A stretch of DNA of 58,943 nt from a virus. Both the position numbers and the translations under genes were made by a program. Where the stretch lies: the IMG/VR virus record IMGVR_UViG_3300009495_000017, positions 1 to 58,943 of that record. One strand, written 5' to 3'. How positions within the stretch are numbered: position 1 is the stretch's first letter; every line of letters begins with the position of its first letter. The notes beneath the pieces are model-generated. The model searched no databases and was not told the DNA's origin. It saw only the letters and a program-made list of their open reading frames with translations. Below are positions 28,321-37,300 of this stretch, piece by piece.

Positions 28321-29247
28321 ATGGCTCAAATAAACTTTCCAAGCAATCCAACAGATGGACAGGAATTTATAGCATCTAATACTTTGTACACATATGTATT
28401 AGCTAAAAATTTATGGAAGGCAACGTCATTAGGTGGCGCAACTGGCGGTGGTGGCGGTGGCTCTACGTCAATGGTAAGTTTAACTGATGTAGGATTTTCA
28501 GATCTTGAATCAGGAGATATGATATTTTATAATGGTACTTTTTTTGTAAACACTTCTCTAAAATATAGACAAATTGCATTCCCGTGTGCTGCTGCTTTTA
28601 CTTTATCTACTTCGAGTACAAACTATAGAATAGCTGAAGATCCAGAAAATTCTAATAATCCTAATATAACTGCATTTTCTGGAACTACTATAAGATTTGA
28701 TCTTAATACAGCAGGTGATGCTGTAAGAATACAAGATATTACCGGTAGCGATTTTAATGATGGATTATATCATGTTGCTGATAACGGAACTGTATTACAA
28801 GGAATTTCAGCTCAAGGTAAGAACTCTGGATCGTTATACTGGCAAATACCAGTAAATGCAGCTGGAACATATGTATACCAAAGTGAAGTTAGATCTGATA
28901 TGAACGGATACATAAAAGTAAAAGGTGCAGGTAATGAACCTGCTATTACACTAGAGTCATCTACTGGATCATTAGATTTAGATTTAGCAACATCTAATGT
29001 ATTTGCAATTAATTTAAATAATAATATTACTAATCTTAGTTTATTAAATGCTTCTAACGCAGGATCAACTATAACACTTATTATTACAAATACTGCAACA
29101 CATGATATAACTTGGCCTAATAATATTATTTGGTCACAAGGATCGCCACCTACTTTAACATCTAGCGGCAAAGATATTATTACATTATTATCTGTTGATA
29201 GTGGCGTCGGATTTTATGGGTTTGTTGCTGGCCAGAATTTTAGTTAG
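28321..29247 (+). CDS. Fibre or adhesin protein with a cupredoxin-like domain lacking copper ligands
   Basis: 308 residues with AGGAG 8 bases before ATG. The N-terminus INFPSNPTDGQEFIASNTLY is a typical phage fibre start. A Gly/Ser linker (GGGGGGSTS) follows near residue 45. Residues 100-205 match the cupredoxin plan of the neighbours (NITAFSGTTIRFDLNTAGDA ... SGSLYWQIPVNAAGTYVYQ ... SDMNGYIKVKG). The Cys and C-terminal His positions are replaced (SEVRSDM instead of C-x2-H-x2-M), and the first His is missing. It is therefore unlikely to bind type-1 copper. The C-terminal domain (LDLATSNVFAINLNNNITNL ... ITWPNNIIWSQG) is a beta domain seen in phage fibres. Confidence 0.82.
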   Translation: MAQINFPSNPTDGQEFIASNTLYTYVLAKNLWKATSLGGATGGGGGGSTSMVSLTDVGFSDLESGDMIFYNGTFFVNTSLKYRQIAFPCAAAFTLSTSSTNYRIAEDPENSNNPNITAFSGTTIRFDLNTAGDAVRIQDITGSDFNDGLYHVADNGTVLQGISAQGKNSGSLYWQIPVNAAGTYVYQSEVRSDMNGYIKVKGAGNEPAITLESSTGSLDLDLATSNVFAINLNNNITNLSLLNASNAGSTITLIITNTATHDITWPNNIIWSQGSPPTLTSSGKDIITLLSVDSGVGFYGFVAGQNFS

Positions 29248-29255
29248 GAGTTTTA

Positions 29256-32200
29256 ATGTCTGATATTGGTATAATTGGCATTGTTTCTTCAAGTGGTACT
29301 TCTGGAACAATTGAATTTGAAACAAAATTAAATGAAATAATAATACCTATTAACTCTCAAATTAAGGTAGGAATTATATCAAATAGAAAATCAGTTACAT
29401 ATTCAATTGAGCAAGATACTGCTAGTACTATTGTAAATGTTCCGGCATTTACTTTTGAAAATTACGGTACTAATGATTCAAACAATAATTATACTGTATT
29501 AACAATTGAAACAGATGATAGCTTTCAAAATCAATTTTATAAATTAAAAGCAACAGTAAATAACGAAGTATATGCATATAGTCGAAGATTTGAAATTAGA
29601 TCAGCGCCTAATGGCGCAATTACATACAACAAAAATGTAACTATAGATGCAGCAAATGCTACATCTGTCGTTTTAGATAATGCAGAACAGTCTTTTGTTA
29701 TACCTATTTTAAAAACATTTGAAGTTACTGGATTACAACCGCAAGGTCAAGTTGCTTATACTTCTCCAGGCACTTATAATTGGGAAATTCCTAATGGAGT
29801 GTGTGAAATAAGTATGGTAGCAATCGGTGGCGGTGGAGCCGGTGGCGGAGCATACGGAACGCAACTTGAAACATTTTGGGGTAAAGGTGGCGGAGGCGGC
29901 GGCCTTGCTTGGGGTACATCTTCAGTTACTCCGGGGGATCAAATTAAAATAGAAGTTGGAGCAGGAGGAACTGGACAAGTAGGTAATGTAGGATCTAATG
30001 GAGAACCCACACGTATATGTCATATAGGAAACACTTGTCAATTTATGGCAGCATGTGGCGGCAGCGGCGGTGGTACTTCGTCGTTTAATAGTTATAGTTC
30101 ATTAGCCAGCGGCGGTCAATATGTTGTTGATGCATCATTGTCACCTAAAGGCGGCGGAGTTGGAGGTAATGGCGGCGGTACAGAAAGAGTAACTCAACTC
30201 GACGGAACTATTACTCAAGGATCACCTGGCGGCGGAGGCGGCGCAGGAGGATATAACGGAGCCGGAGGTGCAGCCGGGCCAAGAAGTGGTACAGAACCAT
30301 ACGGACTTGACGGATCTGGTGGCGGAGGTGCCGGAGGGTATAGACAATGTGGCGGAGGCACAGGACTATGGCAAGTTTGTCAAAATAGTATAGGCGGCAA
30401 CAATGTTAACGGATTTAAAGGTTCAAATGGATCTACAGGATCTTTAGTATACCAAAAATACGGTTCAAATATTACTAGCTCAACAGGTTGGTTTGGTCAT
30501 GGTGCATCAGGTTATGAATGGCCAGGAACTGATGCTGATCAATGTTTTCCTGGACCAAGCGGTGGCAACGGTGCAGTAAGAATTATATGGGGCGGTAACA
30601 GAGGTTATGAAGGGCAAACTGCACAACGTGCAGCACACAATGATGATGTGTATGAAGTTGATAATAATACTACTATGAGTTTTGATGAAGACACTCCGAT
30701 TATTTCTTATAGATTAACTGGAATAATACCAACTACTGTAAATAGTGCAGCAAAAAATGTAGATAGAGAAGTTCAGTATGTTGCTGGAAATTCAACACAG
30801 GTAATTACTATTCCTGTTTTAGACGACGAATTATCTGATGTTCCAGGATCAAATATAGGATCGTTTGCATTTAACTTAACAGCAGTAACAGATTCATATA
30901 CAATACAAACATCTCAACTAAGTTTAGGTGTTCAAAGTAATCCTAATCAACCAATAAGAGAAATAGGTTTCCTGTCTACTACCTATTCGGTTGATGAAGG
31001 TAATAGTTTAACTGTTACCTTATTGCGTACATCTATTAGAAACGGTACTACAGATTTATCAAAACCTGTAACAGTGTATTGGGCTATTAGAGGAGAAAAT
31101 GTAGGGGATGTAGCTGATAGTCGGTGGTCTAGTACTACTGGTTCAACAGTTATTCCAGCAGGTCAATCAGAAGCTTCTTTTATAGTTTCAGTTAATCCAC
31201 AAAATACAGATGCTGCTAGTATAACAAATATTATAGAAATTACATCGATTAACGATTCAAGATATACTGTTTTAGGAGATAGTATTATCACAATAAATAA
31301 TTTATATAAATTAATTAGAGTTGAAAGTTCTGTAATTTTAACAGAAGGCACTACAGGTAATATTGATCTTACTAGAATATTTAAAAGAAACGGATTAGAC
31401 ACAACACCATCTGATTCTACAGATATATCTTGGAGCTTCGGTACAGCTCTTAACGATGATCGAGTTTCTGTTACTAGTGGAATTGTGACTATTTTAGGAA
31501 CGTCATTAACTAATTCAATTAGTATTCCGATTAGTTCAGAACCAGGTTTACAAACATCGACTTTTAATACTATTAGAATATTAAGTGCAACAAATAATTA
31601 TATAATTGATATTAATAATAATGTTTGTAATGTAAGAATAAATGATACAATATCTGAAATTAAAACTATGACTATTGTAACTCCTAATATTTCTGTTAAT
31701 GAAGGATCAACATTTACTATTACATTAGAACGAGAACATCTTGTAGATGGTATAAGTTCTCTAACAGATACTCCGACAATTGCTTGGTCATTAACTAATA
31801 CTGACAATAGATTTATAGGCACAAGCGGTATATCTAGATTTGTTACAGGAGAAAATCAATTAGTAATTACTATAGAAACAGAGCAAACAGATGTATATAT
31901 TGGTAATGCTGTAGCAACATTTACAATTTATAATCCCAGCTTATTATACGAGCTCAATGACGTTACTAGTATTGATTTAACATTAATTGAAGACAATGAA
32001 GAACCTACAATTAGTGTTAATTTTTCAGATACTATATTTAGAGCAGGCCAGTCAATATCTGCAACAGTTACAACCGAAAGCGTTATATCTGGTAGTACAT
32101 ACTTTTATTTAATTAATCATATTTCAACTTCTAATTTTGATTTTTATAGAGACACAACTTTACCTATTACGTTTAACATAGTTAATACATTAAGTGATTA

Positions 32201-33917
32201 TTATACTTTTACTGGAAACGGATTACTTAATTTTAACAATCCAGTTTTAACACTTATTAGAGGAAGAACTTATAGATTTTCAGTAAATACTCCTACACAT
32301 CCATTTTATATTAAAACAGATCAGGTAACCGGAAATGGAAATTTGTATTCCTCAGGTATAACAGGACAAGGTGTAACATCAGGTGTATTAGAATTTACAG
32401 TACCTAATACTGCACCTTCTAGATTATTTTATCAATGCGGCACACATTCTAGTATGTCCGGGCAAATAGATATTGTTTCAGAATCTTTACAAAGTGAACC
32501 GTTTTATCTTCAAGGCAATAGCGGATCATTTACATTAGAAACAGTAGCAGATGCAGAAATTTCTGAAGATACATTTACAGTAAGTATAGTCAATAATTTA
32601 GGAAATACTGTATTTACTTCTGACGAACTTACTATAAAACCAACAGTTGAATTTAGAATTTCTCCGTTAGTATATGACGAAGGATCGATTGTATTTGCTA
32701 ATATTGACTGTGCAACAAACGGAACACATTCATGGGCTGTATCCGGAACGGGAATAGATAATTCTGATTTTATAGTTGCATTGTCAGGGTTATTTGCACC
32801 AGAAGTAAATACAAGTCAATACGGATACACATCAACTATTCAGCTTCCGATATCAAATGATGCTGTTTCTGAAGGAGTTGAAAATTTTAAAATAACAGTA
32901 ACAGATCCTGATAGTAATGTTTTTAATTCATCTAATATAACAATAAATGATACAAGTGAAACTCCGTCTACAGGAACACAAACATTTACTACTTCTCAAG
33001 AATGGGTTGTTCCTGGAGGCGTAACTAGTATTAGTGCAGTAGTCATTGCCGGCGGAGGCGGAGGTGCAGGCCATGCTACAGCAGGCACAAACGGTATTAA
33101 TAACACAGGTTCAGGCGGAGGAGGAGGTGGCGGCGCCCTAGCTTGGGCAGAATCAATTTCAGTTACTCCGGGTGAAACATTATCACTTACTGTTGGTGCA
33201 GGAGGTAGTGCTGGAGCTGCTTCTTTACCTGCAGCCGGTGACGGCGGCGATAGTTCAATTAAAAGAGGAAGTACTATTTTACTAGGAGCCGAAGGCGGCG
33301 GTGGTGGTAGACAGACATGGGACACTTTTACTCCACCAACTACAAGTACTGGTGGTAATAGTAGTAATGGCGGCCTTGGAGGCACTACTCTTGTTTACTC
33401 ATCTGATGCACAAACTAATAATTATGGCGGAGGTTTTGGCGGCAACGGAGGCGACACAGACGGACAACGTGGTGGCGGAGGTGGCGGCGCTGGAGGCTAT
33501 CAAGGAAACGGCGGCGCCGGCGCAGGCAAAGTATCGTCTAATCCAGGCAATGGGTCAGGTGGCGGAGGCGGTGGCGCCCACGAGTCTACAAACTTTTATT
33601 ATACTTCATACGGCCAGGGTTATTATGATCCAACTACCGGCGGTGGCGGCGGTGGTGTTGGAGTAAATGGTGTCGGTACTAGCGGTAACGCAGGTACACA
33701 AGGTGCTTCGGGTTCTTACACGTCAGACAAAAACGGTACAGGTGGATCTGGCGGCGCTAACGGTGGCGCTACAGGTGGAGAATTTGGAGGCGGCGGCGGC
33801 GGCTCATCAGGAGGAAACAGTAATGGTATACCAGACGATTTCGGAGCTTCTGGTTCAAGAGGAGTTATAAGAATAATTTGGGGAGCAGGATATTCTTATC
33901 CAAACAATGCTATCTGA
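29256..33917 (+). CDS. Large adhesin: two glycine-rich domains, Calx-beta-like repeats and a cupredoxin domain
   Basis: 1,553 residues with AGGAG at 29246-29250 overlapping the previous stop. N-terminal beta domain (1-160), glycine-rich 1 (about 166-455, unusually Cys-containing), several Calx-beta-like domains (about 560-960, with VDEGNSLTVTLLR, LTEGTTGNIDLTR and VNEGSTFTITLERE), a cupredoxin domain (about 982-1080), more beta domains, then glycine-rich 2 (1242-1553, ending GVIRIIWGAGYSYPNN). The cupredoxin has His1015, Cys1061, His1064, Met1067 (C-x2-H-x2-M), a complete type-1 copper set. The C-terminal glycine-rich tip matches those of the upstream adhesins. Likely a long receptor-binding protein on the tail; the receptor is unknown. 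Confidence 0.87.
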   Translation: MSDIGIIGIVSSSGTSGTIEFETKLNEIIIPINSQIKVGIISNRKSVTYSIEQDTASTIVNVPAFTFENYGTNDSNNNYTVLTIETDDSFQNQFYKLKATVNNEVYAYSRRFEIRSAPNGAITYNKNVTIDAANATSVVLDNAEQSFVIPILKTFEVTGLQPQGQVAYTSPGTYNWEIPNGVCEISMVAIGGGGAGGGAYGTQLETFWGKGGGGGGLAWGTSSVTPGDQIKIEVGAGGTGQVGNVGSNGEPTRICHIGNTCQFMAACGGSGGGTSSFNSYSSLASGGQYVVDASLSPKGGGVGGNGGGTERVTQLDGTITQGSPGGGGGAGGYNGAGGAAGPRSGTEPYGLDGSGGGGAGGYRQCGGGTGLWQVCQNSIGGNNVNGFKGSNGSTGSLVYQKYGSNITSSTGWFGHGASGYEWPGTDADQCFPGPSGGNGAVRIIWGGNRGYEGQTAQRAAHNDDVYEVDNNTTMSFDEDTPIISYRLTGIIPTTVNSAAKNVDREVQYVAGNSTQVITIPVLDDELSDVPGSNIGSFAFNLTAVTDSYTIQTSQLSLGVQSNPNQPIREIGFLSTTYSVDEGNSLTVTLLRTSIRNGTTDLSKPVTVYWAIRGENVGDVADSRWSSTTGSTVIPAGQSEASFIVSVNPQNTDAASITNIIEITSINDSRYTVLGDSIITINNLYKLIRVESSVILTEGTTGNIDLTRIFKRNGLDTTPSDSTDISWSFGTALNDDRVSVTSGIVTILGTSLTNSISIPISSEPGLQTSTFNTIRILSATNNYIIDINNNVCNVRINDTISEIKTMTIVTPNISVNEGSTFTITLEREHLVDGISSLTDTPTIAWSLTNTDNRFIGTSGISRFVTGENQLVITIETEQTDVYIGNAVATFTIYNPSLLYELNDVTSIDLTLIEDNEEPTISVNFSDTIFRAGQSISATVTTESVISGSTYFYLINHISTSNFDFYRDTTLPITFNIVNTLSDYYTFTGNGLLNFNNPVLTLIRGRTYRFSVNTPTHPFYIKTDQVTGNGNLYSSGITGQGVTSGVLEFTVPNTAPSRLFYQCGTHSSMSGQIDIVSESLQSEPFYLQGNSGSFTLETVADAEISEDTFTVSIVNNLGNTVFTSDELTIKPTVEFRISPLVYDEGSIVFANIDCATNGTHSWAVSGTGIDNSDFIVALSGLFAPEVNTSQYGYTSTIQLPISNDAVSEGVENFKITVTDPDSNVFNSSNITINDTSETPSTGTQTFTTSQEWVVPGGVTSISAVVIAGGGGGAGHATAGTNGINNTGSGGGGGGGALAWAESISVTPGETLSLTVGAGGSAGAASLPAAGDGGDSSIKRGSTILLGAEGGGGGRQTWDTFTPPTTSTGGNSSNGGLGGTTLVYSSDAQTNNYGGGFGGNGGDTDGQRGGGGGGAGGYQGNGGAGAGKVSSNPGNGSGGGGGGAHESTNFYYTSYGQGYYDPTTGGGGGGVGVNGVGTSGNAGTQGASGSYTSDKNGTGGSGGANGGATGGEFGGGGGGSSGGNSNGIPDDFGASGSRGVIRIIWGAGYSYPNNAI

Positions 33918-33923
33918 TAAATA
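33916..33923 (+). promoter_or_regulatory. T4-type late promoter GATAAATA overlapping a stop codon
   Basis: The TGA stop (33915-33917) runs directly into GATAAATAC. AGGAG follows at 33930-33934 and ATG at 33941, so a transcript starting about 6 bases after the box would begin almost at the ribosome site. Confidence 0.7.
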
Positions 33924-33940
33924 CAATATAGGAGATTAAC

Positions 33941-34306
33941 ATGGCTGATTTTTATGTAGGTAATGATACCGGAATGCTTGCAGATTCACTAGGCGGCGCT
34001 AGATATTTTTATGGACTTCGTCGAGATCCGGACGGGTATCTGCACTTTGCAAAAGTTGATCAGTTAAATGTTACTGACGGCATTCAAATAAACAACGTAG
34101 GCGATGACCCGAGTCAGGATTATCCAGGATTTACGCCTGGGCAAGATTTTTTTGAAGGTAGAGATACCTATCATAATCTTGTATATAGAAATTTAAACTA
34201 CGAGCAATTCCGTTGGGATGATAGGAATGTTTACTATTATATAAATGATGATGGTGAATTTGTTGTTAGAATTAACCAAGGGTATACTTACTCAGACGAT
34301 GTATAA
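33941..34306 (+). CDS. Conserved phage protein, short paralogue of 20845-21354
   Basis: 121 residues with AGGAG 6 bases before ATG. It shares RYFYGLR, GDDPSQDYPGFTPGQDFFEG, RWDDRNVYYY and NQG signatures with the 169-residue protein at 20845 but lacks its C-terminal extension. No enzyme motif or membrane segment. It precedes a giant fibre gene under a common late promoter. A structural or assembly role is inferred from context only. Confidence 0.8.
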   Translation: MADFYVGNDTGMLADSLGGARYFYGLRRDPDGYLHFAKVDQLNVTDGIQINNVGDDPSQDYPGFTPGQDFFEGRDTYHNLVYRNLNYEQFRWDDRNVYYYINDDGEFVVRINQGYTYSDDV

Positions 34307-34318
34307 TTAGGAAAAAAA

Positions 34319-37300
34319 ATGGCAGAATTTAATATATCACGATTTAAATACATTTGGAAAGGTCCCTGGGCCAACGGAACGTCATTTAGTCAAGACGATA
34401 TTGCAGTTGTAGGCGGTAAAATTTATGTTTGTTTAATTGGACATATTTCATCGTTATCTTCTTTTGACGACGATTTAAATGCAGTTGATCAGTACAGCAA
34501 TCCCGAACCTAGATGGGTACTAATGGCAGAAGGCCAAAGATTTAGAGGTACATGGGCAGCAAATACAAAGTACGAAACTAGTGAAGTTATTAAATACGGA
34601 GCTACTATATATAAGTGTATAACAGGTCATACAAGTGCAGCACTAAGTACATCCGGAGTTGCAGCAGATATAGAAAAATGGGAGTTTCTTGCAAAAACAT
34701 CGCAATGGCGTAATAGCTGGGCTGTAACACGTAGTTATTTTGTAGGAGATGTAGTTACATATAATGGTTATACATATAATTGTATAACAGAACACACGTC
34801 GAGGTCAACCTCAGACGGTCTTGAAGCAGATCAAGAAAAATGGGAGCTAATAAATCCTTCAGATAATTTTAGAACCTCTTGGGGAATAAGTAACAGATTT
34901 ACAAAAGGAGATGTAGTTACATACGGCGGTAGAATATATCGTTGTATAACAGGGCATACATCAACGGCAAACGAGTTACTCGGTCTACCTATTGATTCTT
35001 CGAATTGGGAATTAGTTATAGATAGTACACGTTATACAGGCGTTTGGTCGAATAGTACTTTGTATTTGCCAAACGATATTGTAAAATGGAACAATAGTTT
35101 ATATATTACATCTATAGTTCAACAAACCGTAGCATTTACTCCTGGAAACTGGACATTATACATACCAGGCACAGGTTATGAAGCACTATATAATGAAACA
35201 ACATCTTATCAAATAGGCGATATGGTACTATATGGCGGATACACTTATAGTAGTATTACTAATTTAAACATAGGAAATTTCCCAGCAGTTGATAGTGCAT
35301 TTTGGGATGTAATATCGACAAGTTATAATTTTAGAGGTCAATGGACTGAAGATACAAGATACGCTACAGGTGATGTAGTTAGAGACGGGGGAGACATATA
35401 TGTTGCAACCCAAGATACTTCTTCGTACCCAATTGAAGAGCCGTCAACAACAACTTATGAAGTTACTGTAGCAGAATCTTCAGGTTCTAATAAATATTTT
35501 CTAAATGGTGTGTTAGCACCTAATCTATTTTTAGTAATCGGAAATACATATATAATTAACCAATCAGACAGTACTAATAATACACATCCTATGTATTTTA
35601 GTACAAAAGAGAATGGACATCATGTTGAAGGAAATTATAATTATGTAGTAGGGCCAGTGTATAAATTAGATAATATAGAAGTAACTCCAGAATTATATAT
35701 ATCTGGTTTTAGTTCCGCTAGTGTAAGAACAATTGAACTTCACCCTCAATCTAACTGGAATACACTGTATCCTGTCTGTGCAAATCATAGTGGAATGTAT
35801 AACTTTAGTAAAGCAATAGTAACAAATGATAGTGCTAGTTGGGATAAAATTATTACAGGTGTTGCATGGAAAGGACCATGGAATTTAGCAACAAGATATG
35901 CATTGGGTGATGTTGCAACATATGCAGGTACAGCATACGTCTGTATTCAAGGCCATCAAAGCGACGATAGTACATTAGTTAGACCTGATTTAGATGCTGA
36001 TAATAGCTATTGGAATATATTAATTCAAGGTAGTGCTACAAACGTACTAGTTAATGTCGGTGATTTAAAATATAGAAATTTATCCAGTGATAGTAATTTT
36101 GCAATAGGCACAGCAGGTAATACTTTAAAAGTTGGAGCAGCATCGCCGATTGAATGGGCACAATTTCAAAATGTGCCAAAAGTGTACTATGTTAGCTTAT
36201 TAGGAAACAATACAACACAAAATGGTAGTGAAGGTGCACCTTTTAGAACTATCAAGTATGCATGTGAGTACATTGCAGCTGATCTTCCAGGACGAGCACC
36301 TGCTACTATTTTTGTTAAAACTGGAACATATGAAGAAGAATTACCTATTATAGTTCCAAGAGAAGTTGCAATTATAGGCGACGAATTAAGAAGTGTTAAT
36401 GTTAAACCAGCCGCAAGTTATGAAACAGCAAACATGTTTTATATGAATAACGGAAGTGGAATGCGTAATATGACATTTTCAGGTCTAAATGGAACACTTG
36501 GTGATTTAAACGATTATTTAACAAGACGCCCAAGTGCTGGTTCATATGTATCACTCGATCCTGGTGAAGGACCAGATGATACATCAGTTTGGATTGAAAA
36601 TAAATCACCATATGTACAAAATTGTAGTTCTTTTGGCACAGGATGTGTTGGAATGAAAATTGATGGAAATTTACATAACGGTGGATATCGATCAATGGTA
36701 GCTAACGACTTTACACAGATTTTAAGTGACGGCATTGGGTATTGGGCAGATGGACAAGGTAGATCAGAACTTGTGTCTGTGTTTACATATTATTGTCATA
36801 TAGGATATCTTGCTACTGATGGTGGCAAACTTAGAGCAACTAACGGAAACAACTCTTACGGAGACTTTGGATCAGTTGCTGAAGGAGTAAATCCAGAAGA
36901 ACTGCCTATTACTGCTACTTTAAATAACAGATCTAGTGAAGCAGTAGTTAAAGAAACATATACAGATGCAGATGGAAAAATTGTTGGTGTAGGATTTTCT
37001 CATGCAGGACAAGAATATACAGAAGCACTTTATACTATTACAGGATCAGGAATTGCAGGATCTTTACAAAATCAAAAAACAAGATATAAAAGCATAGCAG
37101 AAATACGAATCAAAGAAAACGACGATTCAAGTAACATAGGCGGCGCAGATTTTAGAAAAATTGAAAACAATGCACAGTTTGGCAGCTTAACAAGTATAAC
37201 ATTGTCCGCATCTGATTTAGCAGAAGATAATAGTTATGTTGGAATGAATCTTTTTATTAAAGCCGGACTTGGCGTAGGTCAATGGGGGGAAATAAGTGCA

